This document shows positions 52,593 through 64,000 of a stretch of 64,000 bases of DNA, piece after piece. The first letter of the stretch is position 1. Each line of letters starts with the position of its first letter. A program made the translations under genes and the position numbers. The notes beneath the pieces were generated by a model. That model ran no database searches, had not been told where the DNA came from, and saw only the letters and a list, made by a program, of their open reading frames with translations. The stretch spans positions 24,351,049 to 24,415,048 of the forward strand of contig NC_061816.1 in the NCBI RefSeq assembly GCF_021462225.1, in the 5' to 3' direction. This DNA is from Girardinichthys multiradiatus (Eukaryota; Chordata; Actinopteri; Cyprinodontiformes; Goodeidae).

Positions 52593-53603
52593 ATGTTCCA
52601 GCCAGCAGACATGTCGAAAAACAAATCAGATGAAGATGAACAGACCTCCTGGAGGGAACGCCTCCAATCCACTGAGACCATGCTTCAACAGTTGCTACAA
52701 CAACAAAGGACGACAGATGCCCATCTCACGGAACTTGGTGGTATGGTACATGCTTTAAGTGAAATATTAACCAAACTCTCACCCGCTCCTTCCAATCCTC
52801 CAGCTCGTTCTGAGAATCCTCAGCCACCCACAACCCACTCGTCCGGAATCCGAGAACCTGATTTCCGTCCGTCTGAACTTTTTGATGGCAACCCTAATAA
52901 TTTTGGTGGGTTTTCTCTCCAATGTGAGTTGGCTTTTAGTCGTTCCCCCTCTCTGTTTCCGACTGCTGCTTCCAAGATCACTTTTATTGTTACCTCCCTA
53001 AAAGGATCTGCTTTATGCTGGGCGCACGCTTTTCTCACAACTAACCCTATTGAGTCTCTGAGTTACGCTGTTTTTTTCAGTCACTTCAAGGAAGTCTTTG
53101 ATCAACCACTCCAACAGGAGACAGCTGCTAAGAAGTTACTTACCCTCAAACAGGGAAAGAGGGCATTGGCGGAGTTCGCCATCGACTTCCGGGTGGCAGC
53201 ACAGGAGGTGGGTTGGGATGAAGCGGCACTCAAGGGTATTTTTGTGAATTCCCTTACAGATCAGATAAAGGACCAGTTGGTTTTAAGAGATCAACCTGTG
53301 AGACTGGATGATTTAATCAAACTGTCAATCCGTATTGACAACCGCCTAAGAGAGAGACAAGCAGAGAGGAATCATAAGTCAGAGTGGCAGCACTTCATGG
53401 CACCTCGGACCGCTTACCTTGATACACCCACTTCCTCTTCGGAGGGATCTGTGGAACCTGAGCCTATGCAGGTTGGTCACACTCGTCTCTCTCCTGAAGA
53501 GCGACAACGTCGTTTTGGGGCTGGTCTTTGTTTGTATTGTGGACAAGGTGGACATTATGTTGCAAGATGCCCTAAGAAGGGAAAAGAGGGGGCTCGTCAA
53601 TAG
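52593..53603 (+). CDS. gypsy gag
   Basis: It is an open frame of 336 codons from ATG 52593 (an alternative ATG is at 52611, [10 protein letters not shown]). An N-terminal coiled-coil-like stretch with poly-Gln (MLQQLLQQQ) precedes the capsid-like region ([60 protein letters not shown]), typical of Ty3/gypsy and Sushi-related Gag. It ends in a CCHC knuckle ([14 protein letters not shown]). Gag packages the element RNA into cytoplasmic particles. The frame is intact; pol follows 12 nt later in a different frame. Confidence 0.92.
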   Translation: MFQPADMSKNKSDEDEQTSWRERLQSTETMLQQLLQQQRTTDAHLTELGGMVHALSEILTKLSPAPSNPPARSENPQPPTTHSSGIREPDFRPSELFDGNPNNFGGFSLQCELAFSRSPSLFPTAASKITFIVTSLKGSALCWAHAFLTTNPIESLSYAVFFSHFKEVFDQPLQQETAAKKLLTLKQGKRALAEFAIDFRVAAQEVGWDEAALKGIFVNSLTDQIKDQLVLRDQPVRLDDLIKLSIRIDNRLRERQAERNHKSEWQHFMAPRTAYLDTPTSSSEGSVEPEPMQVGHTRLSPEERQRRFGAGLCLYCGQGGHYVARCPKKGKEGARQ

Positions 53604-53614
53604 GTCAGGGGACT

Positions 53615-55531
53615 TTGATGAGCATGTCCCATTTTTCCCCTATATCTCGTCTGTGTTTTCCAGTCACTATTATTATTGGCCAAGAAAAGTGTCCAGTGGA
53701 TGCTTTTATTGATTCTGGTGCGGAACAGAATCTTATTTCCTTGGATCTAGTTGACAAACTTAAGATACCTTCTCAGTCTCTCAACCACCCCCTTTCTGTT
53801 TCGGGCATCACTAGTCAAACCATATCTCAGGTGAAGTTTAAAGTGCCACACCTTCACATCATTACCTCAGGTAACCACCATGAATGGGGTGAGTTCTTTG
53901 TTGTCTCCTCTATCTCCCCACAATTGGTTCTAGGATTTCCGTGGTTGCAGAGACATAATCCCGCAATTAATTGGGTGGAGGGCAGAGTAGAGAAGTGGAG
54001 TGATTACTGTCTCCAGAATTGTCTAAAGACTGCTGTCTCTCACTCTAGCAAACAAATTGAACCACCTGAGCCTGTTGATCTGTCTAAGATTCCTCCTGAA
54101 TACCACAATCTTGCATCTGTTTTTAGTAAACAGGGGGCTCTTTCTTTACCCATGCATCGCCCCTATGACTGTGCTATTGATCTCCTTCCAGGTGCTCCGT
54201 TACCATCCAGCAGACTATACAATCTCTCTGGACCGGAGAGAAGAGTCATGAAGGAGTACATTGAGGATTCCTTAGCATCCGGGATCATTCGGCCATCTAC
54301 CTCCCCCGTTGGCGCCGGCTTCTTCTTTGTGGGGAAGAAAGACGGCACATTAAGACCCTGCATTGATTATAGGGGGTTGAATCAAATCACAATCAAAAAT
54401 AAGTACCCCTTACCACTCATTGATTCTATACATGACCAATTACACTCTGCCAAGATTTTTACCAAGCTCGACCTGCGCAATGCGTATCATCTGGTTCGGA
54501 TCCGAGAGGGTGACGAGTGGAAGACAGCTTTCAAGACTCCCCTGGGACATTTTGAATATTTGGTGATGCCTTTTGGATTGACTAACGCACCCGCTGTTTT
54601 TCAGGCTCTTATAAATGATGTTCTCCGTGATTTCCTCAACCTCTTTGTGTTTGTTTATCTGGATGATATTTTGATTTTCTCTCAGAACATTGATCAGCAT
54701 CACCAGCATGTCAGGACCATACTCCAGAGGCTTTATGAAAACCAACTCTTTGTAAAAGCCGAAAAATGTGAATTCGGTGTTTCTTCTGTGACCTTCTTGG
54801 GTTTTATTTTTGAAGCAGGCAGGTACAGAACGGATCCTGAGAAGACCAAGGCAGTGGCAGAGTGGCCTACTCCAACGGATCGCAGGCAACTCCAAAGGTT
54901 CTTAGGTTTTGCAAATTTTTATAGAAGGTTCATAAAGAACTACAGTCAGGTCACTGTGCCTCTCACTCAACTTACCTCCTCTCTGAAGACATTCCATTGG
55001 TCCCCTGAGGCAGAGAAAGCTTTTTGCAAATTGAAAACTTTATTTTCTTCTGCACCCATTCTGACTCATCCTGATCCTAGTGTGCAATTCGTTGTGGAGG
55101 TTGATGCTTCTGACATTGGAGTAGGGGCCATCTTGTCTCAACGTTCTCCTATAGACAACAAGGTGCATCCTTGTGCTTATTTTTCTCGTCGTTTGTCGTC
55201 AGCAGAGCAGAATTACAATGTGGGAAATCGAGAGCTTCTGGCTATCAAGTTGGCGCTTGAGGAGTGGCGGCATTGGTTAGAGGGGGCGGAAGTCCCTTTT
55301 CTCATTTGGACTGACCATAAAAACCTCTCTTACATCCAAAATGCCAAGAGACTTAACTCCAGACAAGCCCGTTGGTCCCTGTTTTTTGCTCGTTTTAATT
55401 TTTCTATCTCTTACAGACCCGGCTTCAAGAACATCAAGCCCGATGCTCTCTCTCGCCAATTTTCTCATTCTGAGCAATCCAAGACTGAAGCTTCCATCTT
55501 GCATTGTGGGTGCCCTCACCTGGGCCATTGA
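53615..55531 (+). pseudogene. gypsy pol, part 1: protease, reverse transcriptase, RNase H
   Basis: The frame holds the aspartic protease ([19 protein letters not shown], about residues 30-50). RT follows ([32 protein letters not shown], catalytic [12 protein letters not shown], about residues 190-400). RNase H follows ([50 protein letters not shown], to DALSRQF). All catalytic residues seen are present. The frame ends prematurely just after EASIL, because a small indel at about 55495-55500 shifts it into the HCGCPHLGH dead end while integrase continues in another frame. Confidence 0.9.
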
Positions 55532-56693
55532 AAAGGACATCAGGGAGGCACAACAATCTGAACCAGACCCAGGTACTGGTCCTGTAGGCAAACTGTTCGT
55601 TCCGAACTCCGTCATCAATAAAGTTCTGGATTGGGTTCATAATAATAAACTTACCTGTCATCCGGGGATTAATCGTATGATCACTTTTACCAAGAGGTAT
55701 TTCTGGTGGCCCACTATGAATCCCGACATTAGAGAGTTTGTCGCAGCTTGTTCCACATGTGCCCGTAACAAGAACTCAAATCAACCTCCTGCCGGTCTTC
55801 TTCAACCTCTGTCTACCCCCAGTCGCCCATGGTCCCACATTTCTATTGACTTCGTCACTGGTCTCCCGCCATCTGACGGAAACACAGTCATCTTTACCGT
55901 TGTTGATAGATTCTCTAAGACTGTTCATTTTATTCCCTTAACTAAGCTTCCGTCTGCATTGGAGACTGCTCAACTTCTGGTTCTTCATGTCTTCCGTATT
56001 CATGGCATGCCCTTGGATATTGTCTCTGACCGAGGCCCGCAGTTCATTTCACAAGTCTGGAAGGAGTTCTGTAGGGCTATTGGTGCTACCGTAAGACTTT
56101 CATCTGGTTACCACCCTCAGTCTAATGGGCAGACTGAGAGATGCAATCAGGAACTGGAAGTAGCATTGAGATGTGTGATTAATGACAACCCTTCTTCCTG
56201 GTGTAGACATCTCACTTGGATAGAATATGCCCATAATATTCATACTTCCTCTGCTACTGGTTTATCTCCCTTTGAGATTTCTCTGGGCTATCTACCTCCA
56301 TTATTCCCCAGTATTGAACCTGACACTGTTGTCCCCTCTGTTCAGCATTATATCTCCAGGTGTCGTAAGATCTGGCGTCAGACCAGGAGGACACTTCTAC
56401 GCACTTTGGAACAGAATAAAAGGTTTGCTGACCGTCACCGTTCCACTGCACCGGTTTACTGCATTGATCAGAAGGTCTGGCTCTCCACCAACAATATTAA
56501 ATTAAAGGATACTACTCGAAAGTTTCATCGGTCCTTTTGTCATAGAAAGGATCATCAACCCTTCTGCGGTGAGACTCAAGTTGCCAGCTTCTATGCACAT
56601 TCATCCTACCTTTCATGTTTCACAGATCAAGCCAGTCTCGGAAAGTCCCCTGAATCCACCCACCAAGCTCCCTCCCCCTGTTCGTCTCATTGA
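55490..56693 (+). pseudogene. gypsy pol, part 2: integrase
   Basis: It continues pol in a second frame from [17 protein letters not shown]. The zinc-binding domain ([17 protein letters not shown] … [11 protein letters not shown]) is followed by the catalytic core ([42 protein letters not shown]). The three acidic residues are present. A second indel near 56526 shifts the frame after DTTRKF, so the end of this frame (from HRSFCHRKD) is out of phase. Integrase inserts the element cDNA in the nucleus. Confidence 0.9.
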
Positions 56694-56898
56694 TGACCAT
56701 CCAGCTTACACGGTCTATCGTATCCTGGATGTTCGACGTAGGGGGCGTGGTTTTCAGTACCTTGTGGATTGGGCTGGATATGGACCTGAAGAAAGAACCT
56801 GGGTACCTCGTTCTCTTATCCTGGACCCTGCTCTCATTACATCTTTTTACAGACGTCATCCGGAGAAACGTTCGGGATTGCCTGGAGGCAATCGTTGA
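56527..56898 (+). pseudogene. gypsy pol, part 3: integrase C-terminus and chromodomain
   Basis: In the third frame the GPF-type module continues ([20 protein letters not shown]), followed by a chromodomain ([34 protein letters not shown], then [14 protein letters not shown]). Chromodomains in chromovirus integrases are thought to steer insertion to particular chromatin. The frame ends in TGA at 56896-56898, next to the polypurine tract. Confidence 0.9.
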
Positions 56899-56907
56899 GG
56901 GGAGGGT
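56897..56907 (+). promoter_or_regulatory. polypurine tract of gypsy element
   Basis: GAGGGGAGGG directly precedes the 3' LTR and is the expected primer site for plus-strand DNA synthesis. Confidence 0.75.
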
Positions 56908-56909
56908 AC

Positions 56910-57344
56910 TGTGAGATCTCTGCTAGCTGGTTCTGGCACTTCATTGTTCTCAGCTGCAACTCATCCAGCTAATGAGCTCATGGCTTTTTAAGACAGCTGC
57001 TGACACAGTCTGTTGCTGGAACATAGTCTCTGTTATGTGGACTTCTGTCAGCCTGCCTGATCGCTTGTTGTCCTGCCTTCCTGTCGATCTGCCCATCTGT
57101 CTGCCTGCCTGTCGCCATATGGAACTCTTCTTCAGGAAATCTGCACTGTAAATATTTCCACCGCCAGAACACTCTCTCTCTGCTCGGATCCTTGGGGCTT
57201 CCTCATCCTCTGGCTTCTAACAACTCTAATCAAGGTCTACCTAAGTTGGAACAATAAAACCTCATTTCAATCTAATTCTGTGCATCGAATCTGTGTCATC
57301 TTCTGATTTGGTTATATTTCGACAACCTGAGTAAATATCTGATA
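56910..57344 (+). repeat. 3' LTR of gypsy element (complete)
   Basis: It starts TGTGAGATCTCTGC after the polypurine tract. TTTTTAA (56985-56991) is a TATA-like box, and AATAAA lies at 57253-57258. Identity with the 5' LTR runs to GATA at 57344. A more conventional CA end would be at 57324, but the shared sequence extends 20 bp further in both copies, so the exact LTR end is uncertain. Confidence 0.85.
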
Positions 57345-59656
57345 AAAGCAGGCTCTCACACACAGAACCACCTGAGACAAAGGAACAGCAGGACAGACTG
57401 GAGTCCTGCAGCTGGCTGCCAGCTGCTGAAAAACTTGGAACACATTAAACAGAATCACTAATTATAGGCAGGATTGGAAAAGGGTTCATATACATTAAAC
57501 ACACACATACATAAGCTGACAGCTATGTAGCATTACTATATTACCATATGGATTAACACATACTGAGGCATCGGGGAAGTCTGTTAGATTACATGTCTCC
57601 TTTTGTACTACTGATCGAAAAGTGTACCTCACATTTAAAAACCTAAACTATATAAAAGACATTTTGTGTTGTTTGTAAGATATGTCAGCATACAACCTCC
57701 ACATCGCATTGCTTTCTGATTATTAACGATCTGCTGCAAATGTCCGAAACACTCATTTCAAAGTAATCAGTCAGTCTAATTAAAACTAAGTCTAAGTAAA
57801 ACTACAGAATAAAAGCAAGACAAATACAAACACACTACTTCACATTGCATTTGAAAACATGTTATAGTCTGCAAAATACTTTACATCAAAGCATATCTGT
57901 AAAATGACCCAGTCAAAGTCCAGAGCAAGATCAAACTAAATGAATCTAGGTCCGGAACATTGATGTTCAAAGACACTTTCCATCCAATTTGACTGAGCTA
58001 CAGCTGTTCTGTCTCCAGGTGTCCAAAGTTAATAGAGACATTCCCCAAAAGACTTGCAGGCCAAGGTGGTTCTACTGACAGAGAGGTTGAATATAAATGC
58101 ATGCCATACTATTCAGATTTTGTAATGTAAAAACAAAATTGAAAACCACGTATTATTTTTCTTTCTGGAAACCATGGTTGTGAATATTTAAGCACGTTGC
58201 TGATCATTCACTTTTTAAGTGAGATTGGTTTTGGACAAGAAAGTCTGTAATGTGGACATGCTTCTATTTAACTTACTGATCAGCACCCAGAAACATGCAG
58301 GTAATGATGAAAACTATATCCATCCCTCCTTATACATCTAATGTACACAGTCACAGAGCTGAAGCTGTTCTGCTTAAGCTGAAAGTCAATAAACCTTAAT
58401 GTAGCAGAAAACCAAGCCAGTAAGAAGCTAAAGTGTGTCACATTTTCTGTCCATGGTTCCACACTGGGAGGTCCTTCCATGCTTACAGTAAAACACAAAT
58501 CAGCTGTAAATGTATGGATTCTCGGGGGTCTCCAGGGCGAAAGGACAAGACAGACAGCTGGGTCATCACAAAGTTATGTGGATGAATAATGTGCAAGCTG
58601 CAGTTTCATGGGATAACACCTGTTTCTGAGCAGAATACTAAAGGCATTCTGTAATGTTTACTTGTCTCACTGCTGAAAGATCTCACCACTGTTGCTCATG
58701 ACAACCAAACAAGTGTCCACAGTTGGATTTTCACTGCATAACACTGTAAACTTCTGGCTTCAACACAACAATAAAGTAGACCCTGTAACAGTATCTCTAC
58801 TCCTGTAGGTCCCCTGCATCATTGACAATAACTTTGCATATTAGGCACATTCACTCATTTGGCAAATCCCCTCCCCGAGAAATAGCATCCTCTCAGTTTC
58901 CCCGGGCACAAGCCAGCTCCAGCTGGGGGATGGGGAATCCAGTTACAACCATTTGTCTCCATTAGCAGAAGCACATGTCTCCAGAGAATATTTTGAGCAA
59001 TCCATAGAAGTGTATACCCTGAGAGTTTGCAAACTAGCACATTTTGTGAAGCTGCTGTTTATAGAAGTGATCAAGAGCAGGCAGAGAGCCAAAGTTCTCT
59101 TTAATTCCACCCAAAGCAGAGGAGGCAGGCTTAGACTTGGCTCCCAGCATCAGACAATGAGTGACTAACAAGTCATCAGCCACACATCTGTGAACATTAG
59201 AGATTATAGGAGTTTACTCACTCAACTCTCAGCAGCATTGAAATGTCTATGTAATCAGGTTAGCAAGTCACAATATTTATATTAATTTCTAAATCTAAAC
59301 TCAATAAATATGCAAATAAAAAAGGAATACAGGGTAGACGAGAATATAAAAGTGAGAGGTCACATATAGAAACTTGGGCATGAATACCCAGCATTTTAGT
59401 CAGCCAAAAATAAAGTAGTGATAGCAAAGTGTTAGAAGGGTTAGATTTATATGAGCTTTGTTCATTGAGGAGGAGAAGGTCAAGATAAATGTTGTCTGAG
59501 AGCTAACAAACCAGCACCTGCCCGAAATGTAAAGGCTTTTTCTGCCTTTAATTTGTCACATTGATGAGCAATTGCCTATGAATGAAATTGTGATTCAAAA
59601 ACCTCAGTTGTACCAGTCCAAGTAGACATTCTAATTATAATTATAGTGTTTGATAT
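57345..59656. other. anonymous interval
   Basis: No coding frame of note, RNA gene or clearly recognisable transposon. It may contain distal mxra5 upstream sequence. Confidence 0.5.
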
Positions 59657-59918
59657 CTCCCTTCCTTGAACCGCCACCTTAATGTGGTGGAGGGGTTTGA
59701 GTCCTCGAACAATCCTCAAGGTTATGTTGTCTGGGGCTTAAATGCCCCTGGTAGGGTCTCCCATGGGAAACAGGCTCTAGGTGACTGGTCAGACAAAGAG
59801 TGGTAGACAAAGAGTGGTTCAAGACACCTTCATAAGGACCACAAAATCGAGGCACATGACGTCGCCCAGTACAGCGGAGCTGGGGTCCCACACTGGAGCC
59901 CGGCCTGGGGTTGGGATT
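59657..59918 (+). mobile_element. I/Nimb-like LINE (copy 2): 5'UTR, left part
   Basis: CCTTGAACCGCCACCTTAAT … GTCTGGGGCTTAAATGCCCC … ACGTCGCCCAGTACAGCGGA is the 5' end of the LINE that continues at 61023. It is interrupted by an antisense Rex1-like insertion. Confidence 0.7.
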
Positions 59919-59922
59919 TGTC

Positions 59923-61022
59923 ATAATCAGAATCAGAATCAGCTTTATTGCTGAGTTCGTACATACAAACAAGGAATTTGAAGATGACCAGCAGCTCCTT
60001 TGGAAGGTTGAACTTCTTGAGTTGCCTCAGGAAGTACAGTCTCTGCTGAGCCTTCTTTCGAACAGTGTCTGTGTGTGAGGACCATCTCAAATCCTCAGAG
60101 ATGGTGGTTCCTAAGAACCTGAAGTGGTCCACAGCCAAAAACGATGTTGTCGAGGATGGTGAGGGGGGTGTATGGGGGTGGTGTTCTCCGAAAGTCCACC
60201 ACCATTTGCACAGTCTTAAGTAGGTTGAGTTCAAGGTAGTTCTGACAACACCAGTGTACCAGCCGATACAACTCCTGTCTGTATGTAGACTCATCACCGT
60301 CCTGAATCAGTCCAATGACAGAGGTGTCATCTGCAAAGAAAGGAGTTTCACAGACGAGTCCGCTGAGGGGCAGTCATTTGTGTACAGGGAGAAGTAGGAT
60401 CAAGGAGTGGAGATAGAACACACCCCTGGAGGGCACCAGTACTTATTGATCTGGTTTGGGAGAGGATGCTTCCCAGTCTCACCTGCTGCTGTCGGTCCGT
60501 CAGGAAGCTGTTGATGCACTGACAGGTGGAAGCCGGGACGTTGAACTGGGTGAGCTTCTGGTGGAGGATGTCTGGTATGATGGTGTTGAAGGCCAAGCTG
60601 AAGTCTACAAACAGGATCCTGGCGTACGTCCCTGGACGATCGAGGTGTTGCAGGATGAAGTGTAGGCCTAAGTTGACAGCATCATCTGCCGACCTGTTTG
60701 CTCGGTAAGCAAACTGCAGGGGGTCCAGTATGGGGCCTGTGATGTCTTTCAAGTGCTTCAACACCAGCCACGCAAAGGATTTCATGACCACAGACGTCAG
60801 GGCTACAGGCCTGTAGTCATTTAATCCTAGGATGGTAGGTTTCTTGGGCACCGGGATGATGGTGGATCGTTTGAGGCAGGAGGGGAGCGAGTTGATTTCC
60901 ACAGGCTTTCAGGCATGGGGATAAAGGGGGTTGGCAGCTTTGTGGGAAGAACTTTTTCCTGAATGGGATGTGGAGGAGATGATTTGAGGCGTGAACGGCT
61001 TCCTGTCAAGTCTGCAGTAGAA
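59923..61022 (-). mobile_element. Rex1-like LINE inserted antisense into the Nimb-like LINE
   Basis: The 3' end is at the left: (AATCAG)n then CTTTATTGCTGAGTTCGTAC. The minus frame 60902-60348 holds RT blocks ([71 protein letters not shown]). The catalytic FADD survives in a shifted frame near 60330. 60297-59830 gives the C-terminus (HFRFLGTTISEDLRWSSHTD, KKAQQRLYFLRQLKKFNLPK). The 5' end is truncated before the endonuclease. Frameshifts make it inactive. Confidence 0.75.
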
Positions 61023-63240
61023 GCCTGGTGACTGGGTTGCTCCTCGCTGGACCCGGCCGGAGCAGTCCTGAACAAGAGACGCGAGGCCACCCGCCAGTGG
61101 GCCCACCTCCTGCAAGGGGAACCATGAGGGACCGGTGCAAAGAGGATTGGGCAGCGGACGAAGGTGCAGACCTCGGTGGCTCAATCTCCAGGTGCTTAGG
61201 CTGGCTCTAGGGATGTGGAATGTCACCTCGCTGGGGAGGAAGGAGCATGAGCTTCTGTGGGAGGTCGAGAGATATCGACTAGAAATAGTCGAGCTCCCCT
61301 CCACGCACAGCTTGGGCTCTGGAACCCATCTCCTCGAGAGAGGTTGGACTATCTTCTACTTTGAAGTGGCCCACGGGGAGAGGCGGCGGGCTGGTGTGGG
61401 TTTCCTTGTTGCCCCCCAGTTCAGCCGTCTCGTGTTGGGGTTTACCCCAGTGGATGAGAGGGTTACATCCCTGCACCTTCAGGTTGGGGACAGGTCTCTG
61501 ACTGTCGTTTTGGCATACGGGCCGAGCGGTAGTGCGGAGTACCCGGCCTTATTGGCGTCCCTGTCGGGGGTGCTGGATAGTGCCCTTCCCGAGGACTCCA
61601 TTATTCTGCTGGGGGACTTCAAGGCCCATGAGGGAAACGACAGTGACACCTGGAGAGGCGTTATCAGGAGGAATGGCCTCCCTGATCTAAATCCAAGTGG
61701 GGTTTCGTTATTGGACTTCTGTGCTAGTCACGGATTATCCATAATGAACACCATGTTCAAGCATCAGTGTGTTCATCAGTGCACTTAGCACCAGGACACC
61801 CTAGGCAGGAGGTTGATGATCAACTTTGTTGTCGCGTTGTCAGTCCTTTGGACACATGTTCTGGACACTCGGGTAAAGAGAGGGCCTAAGCTGTCCACTG
61901 ATCACCACCTGGTGGATAGTTGGATCCGCTGGAGGAGGAGAAAGCCGGACAGACTTGGCAGGCCCAAGCGCATAGTGAGGATCTGCTGTGAACTTCTGGC
62001 AGAGCCCTCGGCAAGCGATGTATTCAACTCGCACCTCCGGGAGAGCTTGATTAGATTCCGGGGGATGTTGGAGACATAGAGTCCCAGTTTACCATGTTCT
62101 CCACATCTATTGTCGATGGTGCTGCCCGTAGCTGTGGCCGTAAGGTCTGCGGTGCCTGTCGCGGCGGCAATCCCCGAACCCAGTGGTGGACACCGGCAGC
62201 AACAGTCAAGCTGAAGAAGGAGTCCTATGCGGTTGGCTTGTGGGACTCCTGAGGCTGCTGACAGGTACCGTGAGGCCAAGCGTGCTGTGGCAGAGGCAAA
62301 AACTCGGGCCTGGGAGGAGTTTGGCGAGGCCATGGAGAAGGACTACCGGTTGGCCTCGAAGCGATTCTGGCAAACCATCCAGCACCTCAGGAGGGGGAAG
62401 CAGTGCTTCGCCAACACTGTTTACAGTGGGGGTGGGGAGCTCCTGATCTCGACTGGGGACATTATCAGGCGGTGGAAGGAGTACTTCAAGCATCTCCTCA
62501 ATCCTGCCGTCACGCATTCCCTGGTGGAAGCAGAGGCTGGGGACTGTGGGTTGGACTCTTTCATCACCCAGGCTGAAGTCATTGAGGTGGTTGAAAAGCT
62601 CCACGGAGGCAGGGCTTCGGGGTTGGATGAGATCCGCCCCGAGTACCTCCAATCTCTGGATGTTGTGGGGCTGTCATGGTTCATGCACCTCTTCAACATT
62701 GCGTGGCCCCCTCAAGCCAAGACCTACAGCATGCGCTGGGCCGTTTCACAGCCAAGTGTGAAGTGGCTGGGATGAAGATCAGCTCCTCCAAGTACGAGGC
62801 CATGGTTCTCGACCGGAAAAGGGTGGCTTGTCATCTTCAGGTAGGAGGGGAGTTCCAGCCTCAAGTGGAGGAGTTCATGTATCTTGGGGTCTAGTTCACG
62901 AGTGAGGGGAAAATGGAGTGGGAGATCGACAGACGGATTAGTGGGGCTGCTGCAGTAATGGGGACGCTGTGCCGGTCCATTGTGGTGAAGAGAAAGCTGA
63001 GCCGCTGCTCCTCCACATCGAGAGAAGCCAGTTGAGGTGACTCGGGCATCTATACTGGATGTCTCCTGGAAGGCCCAGGATACGCTGGAGAGACTATGTC
63101 TCTCAGCTGGCCTGGAAATGCCTTAGGCTTCCCCCAGAGGAGCTGGAGGAGGTGTCTGGGGAGAGGGACGTCTGGGTGTCTTTACTGAGTCTGCTGCAAC
63201 TGCAAGCCAGTCCCGGATGAAGCGGAAGACGACGAGTATG
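61023..63240 (+). mobile_element. I/Nimb-like LINE (copy 2): endonuclease to 3' end, RT core deleted
   Basis: 61135-61788 encodes the APE endonuclease ([52 protein letters not shown]). After a frameshift, 62227-62775 gives the RT approach (SKRFWQTIQHLRRGKQC, VVEKLHGGRASGLDEIRPEY). Near 62705 the sequence jumps from FNIAW to SSQDLQHALGRFTAKCE, deleting the RT palm including the FADD box. The remainder (MKISSSKYEAMVLDRKRVAC) has a stop at 62893. The 3' end GAAGCGGAAGACGACGAGTA matches copy 1 at 10507-11205. Confidence 0.8.
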
Positions 63241-63254
63241 AGTGTTCGATATAT

Positions 63255-64000
63255 CTCTCCTGGTTGGGGGTGGCCCAATGGGGAAATTCATGTTGGGGTT
63301 CATGGGGGGTTAGAGGCTCATGGGGTTGAGATCTGAATTCGTTGGGGGTTGGGTCTGTTTCATCCTGGGACGGGCACTTCGTTTGGACCGGGTGGATTCC
63401 TGTTTTGTTTGTGGCCCCCTCTCTGGATGGGGATGGGGGTCCTTAGAAGCAGGGGTTGGAGCGAGGGGTCAAGGTCTGGGCCAGGGTCGTTCGGGTTCAG
63501 GCGGTGCCAGCACTAGTCTGGGCTGGTGCTTGGGAGCTCTACCTGTCTCCACCCGGAATGAAGGGGACCACCTCCTGGGTCCAGGGGCTGGTTGGCCATT
63601 TGGGGTATCAGTACCTGGACCTAGGAAATATAGAGCATATAAGGGGAGTGCGAGAGAGTGTATGGCATCCATTGTTGTTTGTCTGTATGTTGGGTGTGTG
63701 GATGTGAGTGTTTTTATGGGTACTCATGAGAGTGGGAATGTGTGATTTAAATGTGTGCACCTGTTTTTGTGTCAAGTTGGGTCTTGGTCTGGGGGGGGGC
63801 AGTATTCCTGGCAGTGGCCCACCCGGGGTTCCTGTGCTCTGGGGGCCTTTATCTATCTGTCTCAGGTTCTATGGGGCAGGGCTGTGGCTCCTCACTCTCG
63901 CTTTTGCATAGTTTAATGGACAAACCTTATATACACAAGCCCGTTCACACATACAACCATAAGTGTTTGTATTCAGGTGTTAACAGATACACAGAAGTTC
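63255..64000 (+). mobile_element. G-rich L1/Tx1-like 3'UTR, second copy, runs off the window
   Basis: GGTTGGGGGTGGCCCAATGG begins a G/T-rich, A-poor stretch like 37030-39000. It ends with ACAAACCTTATATACACAAG … CAGGTGTTAACAGATACACA, equivalent to about 39010-39080 in the first copy. The apparent ORFs here are by-products of composition. Confidence 0.7.

Larger units (their letters stand above)
52255..57344 (+). mobile_element. gypsy (Ty3) chromovirus, young, 5' LTR truncated
   Basis: Order: partial 5' LTR, gag, protease-RT-RNase H, integrase, chromodomain, polypurine tract, full 3' LTR. The 336 bp shared by the two LTRs differ at only two positions, so insertion is recent. The first ~100 bp of the 5' LTR are missing. 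Two small frameshifts break pol. The chromodomain places it in the chromoviruses. It is upstream of, and antisense to, mxra5. Confidence 0.95.

Noticed and set aside
54440..54895. 151-codon minus-strand ORF within the gypsy RT
   Set aside because: It is a shadow of the RT coding frame, whose motifs are unambiguous on the plus strand.

Overview
The window is a piece of a teleost fish genome. The evidence is one intron-containing vertebrate gene embedded in families typical of bony fish: L2-like, Rex1-like, I/Nimb-like and L1/Tx1-like LINEs, tRNA-headed SINEs, Tc1-like DNA transposons, a chromodomain gypsy element and endogenous retroviruses. I cannot name the species. No prokaryote-type operon, CRISPR array or free-standing tRNA/rRNA gene is visible.

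The only host protein gene I can support is mxra5 (matrix-remodelling-associated protein 5, adlican) on the minus strand. Seven coding exons run from the start codon near 47679 to the stop at 12469. All introns are GT-AG, the phases agree at every junction, and the joined coding length is 7407 nt (2469 codons including the stop). The order is signal peptide, leucine-rich repeats, two Ig domains, a long Ser/Thr/Pro-rich linker and ten more Ig domains. Codon 526, inside the first Ig domain, is an in-frame TGA although everything downstream stays open. This is the most consequential observation in the window.

Layout. 1-2238: 3' part of an endogenous retrovirus (integrase, eroded env region, LTR). 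2239-6520: L2-like LINE copies with an inserted SINE. 6521-12468: mostly anonymous sequence with a SINE, an LTR-like block, a LINE 3' end and an inverted L2 3'UTR piece. 12469-15611: last three mxra5 exons. 15612-25634: intron 4, with Tc1 relics, SINEs, a LINE relic and a minisatellite of 40-bp units about 3.8 kb long. 25635-30093: the giant exon 4 and the LRR exon. 30094-47253: intron 2, with an L1-like LINE split by an internally deleted retrovirus (TSD CAACT), the L1's very G-rich 3'UTR, a nearly intact Tc1 element (40995-42587) and LINE/Tc1 relics. 47254-47679: first two coding exons. 47680-52252: upstream region with a solo LTR (TSD GACAG) and an I-clade LINE 3' end. 52255-57344: a young gypsy chromovirus. 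57345-59656: anonymous. 59657-63240: Nimb-like LINE interrupted by an antisense Rex1-like LINE. 63255-64000: a second G-rich L1 3'UTR running off the window.

The genes do not form a pathway. The window shows an extracellular-matrix gene whose introns and flanks have been expanded by nested transposons of different ages. I found no convincing undescribed biological system. The items most worth follow-up are the mxra5 nonsense codon, the higher-order structure and duplicated flank of the minisatellite, and the gypsy 5' LTR that starts at the predicted transcription start directly after a LINE tail.
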